A stretch of DNA of 61,304 nt from Ignavibacteria bacterium (GCA_013204605.1 JABMNI010000044.1:1-61304), one strand, 5' to 3'. Shown: positions 27,254-36,955, counted from the first letter of the stretch. Translations and numbers: made by a program. The notes: generated by a model not told the origin, from the letters alone.

Positions 27254-29648
27254 AAAATATCGAATTCAATGGCCTATATTCTATTTTCTTGTTCTATGTG
27301 CATCCTTTGGTAGTGTTTACGCACAAATTCTTCCAAATGGATTACAGGTGTTAACGCCATGCAGCTTCGGCGCTTACAAATTGAATTCAATGTGTGTTGT
27401 TGACGCGCATAATATAGTTGCCGTTGGTACACTGGGAAGAATCGGAGTGTTCAATATTTTTTCTGGCGTTTGGAACTGGGAATGTCTGCCTGTAAATTTC
27501 ACGCTTCGTCATGTTGTCAAGATCAATGACATGCTTTGGACGGTCGGTGATGTGGGAAACATTTGGCGACGACGCCTTCCTAGCGGCGGTTGGGAGAATG
27601 TAGTAGCACCTGACAATGGAAATTTCACCGGCATTTCAGGGGTTGAAGATGGTATAATTGCAACAACTGAGGATGGAAAGATTTATCACCAGTCAATGCA
27701 AACAAGTGCATGGAAACTGCTAGAACATATTAGTGGTTTTCGGTGTGGTGAACCTTCATCGAATGGGGCAATTACGATAGTACCAGCTTACGACGGTAGA
27801 GTGGCAAGGTCAAGTGATAATGGCAAGACGTGGGTGGTTGCAAAGGTGACAGGGTATAAACTTCGAACGGCATTAGTGTTCTCCGATAGTATAGTCTTTG
27901 TAGGGGGCTCTGCGGGACGCGTATTTCGTTCCTCAGATTCAGGCGCATCATTTGAGGAGTATGCTCTTTTACCAATCTCAAAAGAAAGTGGAAATGAAGA
28001 CAACGAAACAGAAGACACATTTTGGAGCTTAAAGAGAGGCTGGCAGGATCAGATACTAGCTTGTGGACGGATGTGGATTAAAAGACAATTCAATGAAAAT
28101 TACCAAGCCGTATACACTGGGAATTCAGTTGGAACTGTTTGGAGTAAACACTCACTGTCTGAACGGATCGACAGTTTAGATTTTTCAGTATTTGCCTCGC
28201 CAGCAATCGGTGCCGTCATGCTAGATAGTAATAATGGTGTTTGCATAACTAGTTCAAATCTGCACAATTCCATAGGTATTCATATTACCACAGACGCCGG
28301 CAAGACTTGGGCCCAGAAACAGGCTTGGTTTGCTGGTTTGGCCTTTGGTAAGTTGGATAGCACAAACAGGAAATCTGGGTTTAATGTTAGCATCACCGAT
28401 GCCACTGTTTCAACGGATTCCGCAATGTTCGCTATTGAAAATCGAGCTTCATTTGCACTACCTGCGGGCTACATGGGAAATTCTCTCCTTGTCAGGTATT
28501 CTCAATTGAAACCAAATGACACCAAGAGAGACACTATAGGAATTCTGCCAGGTATCTTTACAAGGTTGTCAATGAAGGGAAACCGTATCGCAGTATTCGG
28601 CGCTAATCAGGAGTATGCTATCTCTTCTGATCTAGGTCGTACTTGGACGAAATTCGATTCAATAACTTCCTTCTCTGAAACTGGTGCGATTTCTAGGATG
28701 TTATTCCGAGATAATGGCGAATTGTTTGCATTGGCTGCTGTTGTTGCCAAACCTGCACATTCTTGGGGATTTAACATTCCCTTGTTTTCATCAGACGGAG
28801 GAAAATCCTGGCGAGTACCTGAATACAACTATCAGCAAGGTTATACATACGGAGCTTTTAACTTTAATGAGTTGCTAAACGGGAACATTGTAATGAACAC
28901 CTTAGTGCAACCCACACCAGCGGAAGCTTTCCAAAAGCTGGTACAAATCGATTCAAAAGGAGTAATGGACTTTTTGCCATCGATGCCACCTCAGTTTGAG
29001 GATTTATCTAGAATGCAACCCGTAATGATAAGCGATGGCGATAAAATAATTGCTATCGCCTCACAACAATGGAATGTCAACGGTATCGAAGTAAACGCAA
29101 TGAAGCGCATTACCTATCATCCACAAACCGCAACTTGGAACGTTGACTCAACTTATTGGAGATTGAACAACACTGTTCTCCCGCCAAGGACCGAGAATTG
29201 GAAGTATTCCAATCGAATTGGTAAAACCATCCACGTGATATCGCAAAATTCCGAAATGTACACGTCGGTTGATGATGGGATCAACTGGCAATTCATTCCT
29301 AAAATTGTTGTTTCGTACGATGCAGAAATCGATGCTGTAGTAACCATCGGATCTCGTTACTTAGCATCTGGTGGATGTCGACTTTTGTACTCATTCGTAG
29401 TGAACGATATTACATCGGCGGTAGACGAACCAAGTGAGCCGGGTGTACATAGATCGTTAAATGATTTGTGTTCACATCTCGGAGGGAGTTACAGAATATA
29501 CGGTGTGTTGGGTCAGATTCTTGGAGAAGGAAACTTCCTTGAAGTTTCCGAATTAGAAGGACAACTTCGAGCAATTAGAAGTAACCAGTTGTTTATGGTC
29601 GAAGTTCTACAAGAGTGCGGACGCACCATAATGAAAACATTCAATTGA
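27246..29648 (+). CDS. exported beta-propeller (Ycf48/BNR-like) protein, cassette 2
   Basis: 800 aa from ATG 27246, which overlaps the previous stop (ATGATTAA). Signal peptide IFYFLVLCASFGSVYAQ. Aligns throughout with the cassette-1 propeller: WNWECLPVNFTLRHV, DGRVARSSDNGKTW, FRSSDSGASFEEYALLPIS, DLGRTWTKFDS, DGGKSWRVPEYNYQQG. The C-terminus (YRIYGVLGQILGEGNF, VEVLQECGRTIMKTFN) is the same sorting-like domain. A longer upstream open frame from 27039 overlaps the Cys-rich gene and has no signal peptide, so I rejected it. Divergence from copy 1 shows an old duplication. The dispersed motif is at 27902. Confidence 0.87.
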   Translation: MIKKYRIQWPIFYFLVLCASFGSVYAQILPNGLQVLTPCSFGAYKLNSMCVVDAHNIVAVGTLGRIGVFNIFSGVWNWECLPVNFTLRHVVKINDMLWTVGDVGNIWRRRLPSGGWENVVAPDNGNFTGISGVEDGIIATTEDGKIYHQSMQTSAWKLLEHISGFRCGEPSSNGAITIVPAYDGRVARSSDNGKTWVVAKVTGYKLRTALVFSDSIVFVGGSAGRVFRSSDSGASFEEYALLPISKESGNEDNETEDTFWSLKRGWQDQILACGRMWIKRQFNENYQAVYTGNSVGTVWSKHSLSERIDSLDFSVFASPAIGAVMLDSNNGVCITSSNLHNSIGIHITTDAGKTWAQKQAWFAGLAFGKLDSTNRKSGFNVSITDATVSTDSAMFAIENRASFALPAGYMGNSLLVRYSQLKPNDTKRDTIGILPGIFTRLSMKGNRIAVFGANQEYAISSDLGRTWTKFDSITSFSETGAISRMLFRDNGELFALAAVVAKPAHSWGFNIPLFSSDGGKSWRVPEYNYQQGYTYGAFNFNELLNGNIVMNTLVQPTPAEAFQKLVQIDSKGVMDFLPSMPPQFEDLSRMQPVMISDGDKIIAIASQQWNVNGIEVNAMKRITYHPQTATWNVDSTYWRLNNTVLPPRTENWKYSNRIGKTIHVISQNSEMYTSVDDGINWQFIPKIVVSYDAEIDAVVTIGSRYLASGGCRLLYSFVVNDITSAVDEPSEPGVHRSLNDLCSHLGGSYRIYGVLGQILGEGNFLEVSELEGQLRAIRSNQLFMVEVLQECGRTIMKTFN

Positions 29649-29810
29649 ATTCTTTCAATTTTGCATTCATTTACGCAATCCATTTCGATACCAGCAAAAA
29701 AAGTTTGGGACAGCCATTTCCAATTGCGTCCCTCTGGACAAACCCTCGAAGGGGGCTCTTCAACTGCGAATTACGAGTTGAAAATTAAAAATTATGAATT
29801 GGCATTCTCA

Positions 29811-29871
29811 CTGTCACCCTGAGCGCAGCGAAGGGCTCATTGTCAACCTGAGCGCAGCGAAGGGCACATTT
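29811..29871 (+). repeat. 29-bp tandem repeat with CCTGAGCGCAGCGAAGGG
   Basis: Two near-identical units (GTCACCCTGAGCGCAGCGAA and GTCAACCTGAGCGCAGCGAA starts) in the gap between cassette 2 and the PAP2 gene. This kind of GAGCGCAGCGAAGGG word is dispersed in many bacterial genomes. The rest of 29649-29876 holds no gene; one AGGGGGCT motif is at 29750. Confidence 0.85.
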
Positions 29872-29876
29872 TCACG

Positions 29877-30491
29877 TCAAGACTTCTTAGACAAACGTAC
29901 AGCCGCCATCGCCGCCAAAGGCGCTACCATCACGTCAATACTGTAGTGGACGTGTTGCATGAGAACGGCTAGGCCAACTACAATGGCTAGGGTGCCGAAG
30001 AAAAATTTGAATGGTTTCTCTTCGAACATGAAGGCTAGCAGACACAACATTGCCATGTGACCGGAAAAGAAGAGGTCTTTGGTAAGGGGCTGTGCAGCTC
30101 CTGCACCAAAAAATTTCGCAATTGGATCCACTAAAACTATTATTCCATCAGGTGGTTCAAGGGGCAATAGCCACATGCAAATAATGCGGATGGCAATCAG
30201 GATTGTGTAGGCCCGCATGATGTGAAATAGGCGCTGCGGACTTCGAACTAGGCCAACAAAGGCGATTACCACAGAGCCCCATACCGAAATAAAAATGAGC
30301 CAAGAAAGATCTGTTGGGGTGAACAAACCCAATAATGGGTCGGGGATCCGTACGCCGAGGCGGGCTTCGATTCCAGTTAAAAAGCTAGAATACGACCACA
30401 TTGAAAATGTAAATACAGCCACCGAAACAACCGCTGTTATCAGGGCGGGCTTGCTATTTACAATGGTCGACCAGGTATCTTTTTGTTTCAT
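29877..30491 (-). CDS. PAP2_C / sphingomyelin synthase-like membrane protein
   Basis: 204 aa with about six hydrophobic segments. The catalytic pattern of the PAP2_C (sphingomyelin synthase-related) family is visible: DLFFSGHMAM (His, C3 motif) and QHVHYSIDVMVAP (His and Asp, C4 motif). Such enzymes transfer or remove phospho-headgroups on lipids at the outer face of the membrane. The serine palmitoyltransferase-type gene at 5440 makes a sphingolipid headgroup role attractive but unproven. Single gene, convergent with cassette 2. Confidence 0.75.
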   Translation of the reverse strand: MKQKDTWSTIVNSKPALITAVVSVAVFTFSMWSYSSFLTGIEARLGVRIPDPLLGLFTPTDLSWLIFISVWGSVVIAFVGLVRSPQRLFHIMRAYTILIAIRIICMWLLPLEPPDGIIVLVDPIAKFFGAGAAQPLTKDLFFSGHMAMLCLLAFMFEEKPFKFFFGTLAIVVGLAVLMQHVHYSIDVMVAPLAAMAAVRLSKKS

Positions 30492-30553
30492 GTTTCAGTT
30501 TCTTTTGCCAATTATACGAACCGAAAATTTCTAACCCGTATTTTTGTTTTCTT

Positions 30554-30605
30554 AATCATCTAAAATCCTTAATCCTTAATCATTAATCATTAATCATTAA
30601 TTACT
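30554..30605 (+). repeat. heptanucleotide repeat upstream of ettA
   Basis: Units CTTAATC and ATTAATC repeated about six times, ending 5-10 nt before the ettA start. Copy-number change would move the promoter relative to the gene. No Shine-Dalgarno site is seen. Confidence 0.85.
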
Positions 30606-30609
30606 CCTA

Positions 30610-32295
30610 ATGGCATTACCAGAACCACAAAAAATTATCTTTTCAATGGTTGGCGTTGGCAAGATTTACAAGCCAAACCGACAGGTACTGCGCGACATGT
30701 ACCTCAGTTTTTTTTACGGCGCAAAAATCGGCGTGCTGGGTCTGAATGGGTCTGGAAAGTCAACCTTACTCAAAATCATCGCGGGTCTCGACGACGAATA
30801 CGTAGGCCAGATCACCAAGAACAAAGATGTCACCTTCGGCTACCTTTCGCAGGAACCGGAATTAGATCCCGAAAAAACCGTCAGACAAATTGTTGAGGAG
30901 GGGGCTGTGGAGGCCGTTGGACTCTTACGCGATTACAATGCGATTAGTGAAAATTTTGCCGAGCCAGATGCTGACTTTGACAAACTTCTTGAACAGCAGG
31001 CAAAGTTGCAAGAAAAGATTGATGCGATGGGAGCGTGGGATATCGACTCGAAATTGGAAATGGCAATGGATGCACTGAGGTGTCCACCGCCCGAAACGTT
31101 GGTTTCGGTGATATCTGGTGGTGAGCGCCGACGCGTTGCGTTGGTGCGTTTGCTATTGCAAAAACCCGATGTGTTGTTGTTGGACGAGCCTACCAACCAC
31201 CTTGATGCCGAGAGCGTTGCGTGGTTGGAAAAACACTTGCACGATTACGAAGGTACCGTGATTGCGGTAACGCACGATAGGTACTTTCTGGACAACGTTG
31301 CTGGCTGGATTCTTGAACTCGATAATGGATACGGAATTCCGTTCGAAGGCAACTACACCTCGTGGTTGGAGCAAAAACAAGCACGTTTAGCCGTCGAAGA
31401 AAAGCAGGAATCAAAACGTCAACGGGCGTTGAAGGAAGAGTTGGATTGGGTGCGCATGAATCCGAAAGGACGCCATGCTAAGAGTAAGGCAAGGATTTCG
31501 GCCTACGAAAAACTCCTGAGTGAAGAGTCGGTAAAACGCAACGAAGAAATGGAAATCTTCATTCCCGTGGCAGCTCGTTTGGGCGATAGAGTGATAGATA
31601 CGGTGGGCATTGCAAAATCGTTTGATGACAAATTGTTGTACGAGAATCTCACAATCTCCATCCCCCCCGGTGCCATAGTTGGCATTGTGGGACCCAATGG
31701 AGCTGGAAAGACTACGCTTTTCAAAATGATAACCAAACAACTTGAACCAGATTCAGGTAGCATTACTGTGGGTGACACCGTAAAACTTGGTTACGTTGAT
31801 CAAAACCGTCCGCTCGATTCCACTAAATCAATTTGGGAAGAAATTTCCGAAGGCGCCGATACCATTCAACTCGGAAACCGAGAAGTAAACTCGCGCGCCT
31901 ACGTTTCGCGGTTCAACTTCAACGGAGCCGACCAACAGAAAAAAGTCACACAACTTTCGGGTGGCGAGCGCAACAGAGTTCACTTAGCAAAGGTTTTAAA
32001 GGAGGGGGCTAATGTGCTCCTGCTGGATGAGCCTACAAATGATTTAGATGTGAATACCCTGCGTGCGTTAGAGGAAGCGCTGCAAGGATTTGCAGGAAGC
32101 GTTTTGGTAATAAGTCACGATAGATGGTTTTTGGATAGAGTAGCAACTCATATACTTGCATTCGAAGGTGAGAGCGAAGTTTTGTGGTTTGATGGAAACT
32201 ATTCGCAATACGAAGAGGACCGTCATCGTCGATTGGGCACTGATGCGGATAGACCGCATAGGATTTCGTACAGAAAACTTACTAGAGACAATTAA
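30610..32295 (+). CDS. ettA: ABC-F translation factor EttA
   Basis: 561 aa, normal for EttA. Two ABC domains: Walker A GLNGSGKSTLL (residue ~44) and GPNGAGKTTLF (~360); signatures SGGERRRVAL and SGGERNRVHL; Walker B LLLDEPTNHLD and LLLDEPTNDLD. The arm and linker with KGRHAKSKARISAYEKL is typical of EttA. It is cytoplasmic, binds the ribosomal E site and gates entry into elongation according to ATP/ADP. Two AGGGGGCT motifs lie in it (30899 and 32003), both read as EGA, unlike the GGS reading elsewhere. Confidence 0.95.
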   Translation: MALPEPQKIIFSMVGVGKIYKPNRQVLRDMYLSFFYGAKIGVLGLNGSGKSTLLKIIAGLDDEYVGQITKNKDVTFGYLSQEPELDPEKTVRQIVEEGAVEAVGLLRDYNAISENFAEPDADFDKLLEQQAKLQEKIDAMGAWDIDSKLEMAMDALRCPPPETLVSVISGGERRRVALVRLLLQKPDVLLLDEPTNHLDAESVAWLEKHLHDYEGTVIAVTHDRYFLDNVAGWILELDNGYGIPFEGNYTSWLEQKQARLAVEEKQESKRQRALKEELDWVRMNPKGRHAKSKARISAYEKLLSEESVKRNEEMEIFIPVAARLGDRVIDTVGIAKSFDDKLLYENLTISIPPGAIVGIVGPNGAGKTTLFKMITKQLEPDSGSITVGDTVKLGYVDQNRPLDSTKSIWEEISEGADTIQLGNREVNSRAYVSRFNFNGADQQKKVTQLSGGERNRVHLAKVLKEGANVLLLDEPTNDLDVNTLRALEEALQGFAGSVLVISHDRWFLDRVATHILAFEGESEVLWFDGNYSQYEEDRHRRLGTDADRPHRISYRKLTRDN

Positions 32296-32328
32296 CAATT
32301 AACAATTAGCAATTAGTAATTAGCATCA
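32293..32328 (+). repeat. heptanucleotide repeat AACAATT/AGCAATT
   Basis: About five 7-bp units directly after the ettA stop codon, third heptamer tract in the window. No protein effect. Confidence 0.85.
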
Positions 32329-32402
32329 GAACTTATCGGGATATATTCACGTGGTGAGTAGTAGTTAGTAGTCTCGATTTGAAGTATTAATTTGGAAGTA
32401 AA

Positions 32403-33068
32403 ATGGAAATTAAAAAACAAAAATTAGATGACAGGAACGGAAAGCCCCTTTCGAAAGTGATGAGCGTAGTGGGCATTTTGATGATGCTTTTTGGAGTGCA
32501 GTTGGTGGGCGTGGGTACGCTTAGTGCGCAAAAAGGCAAGATTCAGATGCCGAATTTTGAGTCGCCGCCGGGGTATACAACAACGGTGCAGGGAGTTACG
32601 CACACGTACAATTTTTATCCGTTAACAAAGACGATTTTGATTCCGTGGGACCGGATGCAGATGAATGCTAACGGTTTGCCAAAGGGTGTTACTACGAGCA
32701 ATGTGTTTACGTGCCCGTCGGCGACGGCGAAGAACTATTACAACAATCCGTTTGGGACGCTACCTAAGTTTGGGACCCCGTCTAAGACAGCGTTTCAGGC
32801 ATTTCATGGCGGAACGGCAACGGGAACGATTTTGTATTTCGAGTATGCACATGTGTTGCCGGCGGATGCAAAGGAGCAGTTAAGCAAGTTATTTTTCAAT
32901 TCGACAACGCCACCGGACCCAAATACATCAACCAAGGTTGAGCAATTCTTGGTAAATAATCATACGGTGATTGTTTGGTGTTTTAGGGATAAGACCAGCC
33001 AGGTAAAACAGGACCATCAGGAAATGATTTTTGCATTGATAAGCGAAATGGCAGAAAAAAATAAGTAG
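32403..33068 (+). CDS. exported protein of unknown function, 221 aa
   Basis: A hydrophobic segment near residues 20-40 (VMSVVGILMMLFGVQLVGVG) followed by TLSAQ looks like a signal peptide with a long n-region. The mature part is soluble, with few cysteines (FTCPSA, VWCFRD) and no motif I recognise. The Bacteroidota-type ending of the signal (SAQ) suggests periplasm or surface, but there is no T9SS tail. The four-G dispersed motif is at 32442, within the codons for GKPLSK. Confidence 0.65.
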   Translation: MEIKKQKLDDRNGKPLSKVMSVVGILMMLFGVQLVGVGTLSAQKGKIQMPNFESPPGYTTTVQGVTHTYNFYPLTKTILIPWDRMQMNANGLPKGVTTSNVFTCPSATAKNYYNNPFGTLPKFGTPSKTAFQAFHGGTATGTILYFEYAHVLPADAKEQLSKLFFNSTTPPDPNTSTKVEQFLVNNHTVIVWCFRDKTSQVKQDHQEMIFALISEMAEKNK

Positions 33069-33158
33069 GCTGATAGAGTGCCTTGATTAATTAGGCTGGT
33101 AAAATTGCTCAACATTATTATTTTGCCGTCAACACAAAACGTTTTATAGGTGCACGGT

Positions 33159-33404
33159 ATGAATTTGTTAAAGTCATATTCGAATGAGATGGAGGCCCAG
33201 TTGCTTGGGTCGCGTCTGGCGGAGGCGGGAATTGATCACAAGGTTGAGGCAGAGGGTACGGACGTATTCAAAGTAATGGTTTTTGAAGACGACGCAGATG
33301 AGGCGGCTGAAATATTGGAGGCGCTGGCGTTTGAAGATGATGCTAGCGATAATGATTTTGACGACGTTAGTCTTTTGGACTTCGACGACGAGGACGACGA
33401 CTAG
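33159..33404 (+). CDS. DUF2007-type small acidic protein, 81 aa
   Basis: Begins LLKSYSNEMEAQLLGSRLAE and contains KVMVFEDDADEAAEILEAL, typical of DUF2007 (putative signal-transducing) proteins, which bind through a short alpha-beta domain. The tail is almost all Asp/Glu (DDASDNDFDD, DDEDDD). ATG 33159 has an AGGTG-like site; a GTG 9 nt upstream is in frame. Confidence 0.75.
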   Translation: MNLLKSYSNEMEAQLLGSRLAEAGIDHKVEAEGTDVFKVMVFEDDADEAAEILEALAFEDDASDNDFDDVSLLDFDDEDDD

Positions 33405-33412
33405 TCGTCCTC
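33390..33412 (+). terminator. hairpin over a stop codon
   Basis: GAGGACGA and TCGTCCTC form an 8-bp stem with a 7-nt loop that contains the TAG stop of the DUF2007 gene. The following sequence has only short T runs, so terminator function is uncertain. Confidence 0.4.
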
Positions 33413-33462
33413 GCGTTTACTAATTACGTTTACTAATTTATGCGGTGTATACTGCTGCTCAA

Positions 33463-35058
33463 TTAGCCCTTCATTGCGTTGCGAACTTCTTCGCTAACGC
33501 TATCTGCAAACTGTTTGAAGTTGTCGTTGAATAACTCAACCAGGTGTTTGGCTTGCTTGTCGTAAGCTGCTTTGTCTGACCAAGTATTGCGCGGGTTGAG
33601 AACCTCATCAGGTACGTTGGGGCACGTTGTTGGAATGTCGAGTCCAAAAAATCCATCCTTCACAAACTCAACATTATGTAGCTCACCATTCAATGCGGCC
33701 TTCAGCATGGCCCTAGTGAATTTAATCTTCATGCGCTCGCCTGTGCCGTATGGACCACCGCTCCAACCTGTATTCACAAGCCAAACTTGCGATCCATGTT
33801 TTTCAATCTTGTCGCGCAAAAGATTTGCATACACGCTTGGATGGTGTACCATAAACGGTGCGCCAAAACACGTGCTGAATGTTGCCGAAGGTTCTTTAAC
33901 ACCAGTTTCTGTCCCCGCAACCTTTGCGGTGTAACCGCTAAGGAAATGGAACATGGCTTGCTCGTGAGTTAGTCTTGAAATAGGAGGCATAACGCCAAAG
34001 GCATCGGCGGTTAAAAACACAATGGTCTTCGGGTGTCCGCCTTTATTTCCGGGTGCAATGTTAGGAATTACTTCGCGTGAATACGATGCGCGAGTATTCT
34101 CGGTATGAAGCTGTGAGTCGAGATCGATAACTCGTGTGGTTTCATCGATGTCAACATTTTCGAGAATCGTTCCAAATGTGCGTGTCAAGTTGAAAATTAT
34201 AGGCTCTGCCTCTGCGCTAAGATTGATCACCTTTGCGTAGCAACCACCTTCATAATTAAACACACCGTTGTCGCTCCAACCGTGTTCGTCGTCGCCAATC
34301 AAGGCGCGCTCGGGATCGGTAGACAACGTAGTTTTTCCTGTACCGGAGAGTCCGAAGAACAGTGCCGTATCGCCGGCAGTGCCAATGTTCGAAGAGCAAT
34401 GCATGCTCATCACGCCAACCTTGGGCATCAAGTAATTCAGCACGGTAAAAATGGCTTTCTTGTTTTCGCCGGCGTACGATGTACCGCCAATCAAAACAAG
34501 TTTTTGTTTGAAACTCAAAATGATAAACACTTCCGACAGTGTACCGTCAACTTCGGGAATGGATTTGAATTCAGGAACAGTAATCACAGTGAAACCGGGA
34601 AGGAAATTCTCCAACTGTTTTTCCGTGGGCTCGATAAACATGTTTTTTACAAACAACGAGTGGTACGCATGTTCTTGAACGAAGCGAACGTTCAGACTAT
34701 ACTTTTCATCCGATCCACCAATCAGGTCTTGAACGTAAACATCCCGTCCCTGCAAATACGCCAACACGCGCATCTTTAACGCGTTAAAATTTTCTTCACT
34801 GAACGGCTTGTTAACCTTGCCCCACCACACATCAGCTTTCGAATCTGCCTCTTCCACTACAAACTTATCGTTTGCCCTGCGTCCGGTATATGGCACCGAG
34901 TTCACTGCCAAGGCACCGTGCTCCGTAATTATCCCCTCTTCATACTGCAACGCATGCTCATATAGTTCTGGCGTTGTAAGGTTGTATTGAATATCACCTA
35001 AATTGCTAAATCCCTGCGCCTCTAACGATTCGCGGATGGCTTCATCATCGGTTGTCAT
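33463..35058 (-). CDS. pckA: phosphoenolpyruvate carboxykinase (ATP)
   Basis: 531 aa, normal for the ATP-type enzyme. Converts oxaloacetate and ATP to PEP, CO2 and ADP in gluconeogenesis. Key segments: kinase-1a loop GLSGTGKTTLS, metal-binding DDEHGWSDNGVFNYEGGCYAK region, YTGRRANDKF near the N-terminus and NTGWSGGPYGTGERMKIKFTRA. ATG 35058 has AAGGAA 7 nt upstream; a longer open frame to 35157 has no family similarity. Confidence 0.97.
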   Translation of the reverse strand: MTTDDEAIRESLEAQGFSNLGDIQYNLTTPELYEHALQYEEGIITEHGALAVNSVPYTGRRANDKFVVEEADSKADVWWGKVNKPFSEENFNALKMRVLAYLQGRDVYVQDLIGGSDEKYSLNVRFVQEHAYHSLFVKNMFIEPTEKQLENFLPGFTVITVPEFKSIPEVDGTLSEVFIILSFKQKLVLIGGTSYAGENKKAIFTVLNYLMPKVGVMSMHCSSNIGTAGDTALFFGLSGTGKTTLSTDPERALIGDDEHGWSDNGVFNYEGGCYAKVINLSAEAEPIIFNLTRTFGTILENVDIDETTRVIDLDSQLHTENTRASYSREVIPNIAPGNKGGHPKTIVFLTADAFGVMPPISRLTHEQAMFHFLSGYTAKVAGTETGVKEPSATFSTCFGAPFMVHHPSVYANLLRDKIEKHGSQVWLVNTGWSGGPYGTGERMKIKFTRAMLKAALNGELHNVEFVKDGFFGLDIPTTCPNVPDEVLNPRNTWSDKAAYDKQAKHLVELFNDNFKQFADSVSEEVRNAMKG

Positions 35059-35140
35059 GCAAGATTCCTTCGTGTACAATATTGTGTAAGCAAACCACAA
35101 ATATCGGGGTTTTTGGGAATATGAACAGGACACAATATTC

Positions 35141-36475
35141 TTGAACGACAAAGACATCCATACTTTTTTAGCAAGTCCGAAGCTTTTGGAACACCTAGCC
35201 CCCTACATGGAAATGTACCGGGCGGGCGGTAAAACAGAGTCGGCAAAACTGGTCGCAGCCGTGGTGAAGGGTCTACCGGCCACGCTCCTGCCGTTCAAAA
35301 ACACCATAGTCGACATCGTTATTGGCACCGTTCGAGCGGACAAATTGGGCAAGGGGCTACGTGGCTTTTGTTATACGCAAACGGCGGTCGAACAGAGCAC
35401 GAGCGTGGGAATTGCGCAGTATCATGCATCGCACTTTGCTGGGGCAAACTGCGTTTTGGAGATATGCAGTGGTGCTGGCGTAGACACGCAGGCGTTGGCG
35501 CGGGTTGCGGGGCGTGTGGTGGCGTTTGAATCGGATCTGGTACTAAGTGCCCTACTTAGGGGGAACCTTGCTAGGAATGGCGTGGAGAACGTGGAGGTGC
35601 GAAGTGAGGCGTGGACGCCGCAAATAGATCTAGGGGTGGAAATTTCGGAGACCGATGCTATTTGGGCGGATCCATCGCGGCGGTCAGTGAGGGGACGGGC
35701 TAGAACGGTGCATGAGTATTCGCCGGCACTATCTGAGATTATTCAGTGGGTTGAATCAAAAACGAGTTTCAGCCCACGGTCAAATATTCGGCGGTGTGGA
35801 ATTAAGATTGGCCCTGTGGATGATTTCGAGCCAAACGAAAATTGGAAGCAGGAGTTTATTGGGTACGGTGGCGAGTGCAAGGAAAAGATCCTTTGGTACG
35901 GCGTGGAAAAGGCGCCACGCTCTGTGCATATCGTGGATAAGGGTTTGACGTTGAAGCAGTTCGCGATCCCGATCCCGATCCCGATCACTAACACGAGCAC
36001 AAACGCGAGTACCAACGCGAGCACAACATCGTTCGAAAATCAAGTTGGCAATTTGGTTGGTGTGCGAATGGTTGAACCGGGCGATTTTATCGTAGAACCA
36101 CATTCGGCACTGATTGCATCGGGTCTGCTGAACCAGTATTACTCCAGCCACGGTGTTTCAGTGATGGACGCAAAAATTGCGTACGGCCTGACCACCAACC
36201 CAACTAACGTGTTGGATTGGTGTGCGGCTTTTAAAGTGATCTTGGTTGACAAGGGAATTGGTGAAAAACCCATTCGAAAGCGGGTGGCAGAATTGAACTG
36301 GAACAACCGCACCGAGATCAAAAAACGTGGTATTCAGATCGATCCCGACGTGCTTCATAGGTCAATAACCTTTTGCAATTCAAATTCGGCCGGCGTAATA
36401 ATCCTTACCAGGATTGGCGATAAACGATACGTTATTTACGCAACGCGCGTGGCTGGAGCTGCATCACTTACGTAA
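35141..36475 (+). CDS. SAM-dependent methyltransferase with THUMP-like domain
   Basis: 444 aa. Class I methyltransferase core ([20 protein letters not shown], motif [31 protein letters not shown], the NPPY-like position) with a C-terminal THUMP-like part ([19 protein letters not shown]). Probably acts on RNA; the exact target is unknown. Residues near 275-290 are a low-complexity linker ([19 protein letters not shown]) encoded by in-frame 6-bp GATCCC and 12-bp repeats, which can vary in length without a frameshift. Starts at TTG 35141. Its 3' end overlaps the convergent mscL by 12 bp. Confidence 0.78.
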   Translation: MNDKDIHTFLASPKLLEHLAPYMEMYRAGGKTESAKLVAAVVKGLPATLLPFKNTIVDIVIGTVRADKLGKGLRGFCYTQTAVEQSTSVGIAQYHASHFAGANCVLEICSGAGVDTQALARVAGRVVAFESDLVLSALLRGNLARNGVENVEVRSEAWTPQIDLGVEISETDAIWADPSRRSVRGRARTVHEYSPALSEIIQWVESKTSFSPRSNIRRCGIKIGPVDDFEPNENWKQEFIGYGGECKEKILWYGVEKAPRSVHIVDKGLTLKQFAIPIPIPITNTSTNASTNASTTSFENQVGNLVGVRMVEPGDFIVEPHSALIASGLLNQYYSSHGVSVMDAKIAYGLTTNPTNVLDWCAAFKVILVDKGIGEKPIRKRVAELNWNNRTEIKKRGIQIDPDVLHRSITFCNSNSAGVIILTRIGDKRYVIYATRVAGAASLT

Positions 36476-36877
36476 TGCGTCTCGAATTTCAGTTAGTAGT
36501 ATTTCTTCATTTGATCGTTCAGGTGGAGCGGATGGGGCATCCTGTTCTTTTTTCTTCAATGAATTCATGACTTTAACTACCATGAAAATTGCGGCCGCTA
36601 TTATGAGGAAATCAATCACAGCTTGAGCAAACATTCCGATGTTGATTGTGACAGCAGGATTGAGAACTTTTTCGCCTTCCATCACCGCTTCTTTTAGCGT
36701 CCACGCGATGTTTCTGAAATTAGCACCACCCAATAATATTCCGAGTGGCGGCATTAGAACGTCGTTAACGAATGACGTAACAATCTTCCCAAACGCGCCG
36801 CCAATTGCAACACCCACGGCCAAATCAACTACGCTTCCTCGCATAGCGAACGCTTTAAACTCCTGCATTATGCCCAT
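36464..36877 (-). CDS. mscL: large-conductance mechanosensitive channel MscL
   Basis: 137 aa from ATG 36877 (GGGAG 8 nt upstream); a longer ORF to 36928 lacks support. Diagnostic N-terminal helix and TM1: [20 protein letters not shown], then [20 protein letters not shown]2 is [16 protein letters not shown] followed by the charged bundle helix. It opens under membrane tension to release solutes on osmotic downshock. It is third in a minus-strand series after an ECF sigma factor gene and a small membrane protein gene. Confidence 0.95.
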   Translation of the reverse strand: MGIMQEFKAFAMRGSVVDLAVGVAIGGAFGKIVTSFVNDVLMPPLGILLGGANFRNIAWTLKEAVMEGEKVLNPAVTINIGMFAQAVIDFLIIAAAIFMVVKVMNSLKKKEQDAPSAPPERSNEEILLTEIRDALRK

Positions 36878-36955
36878 AACAGGCACTCCCAATTGTGAAA
36901 TTAATGACACAAAATAGGGAAAACTCACAATCGAAAACTGTACAGAGTTATTACT

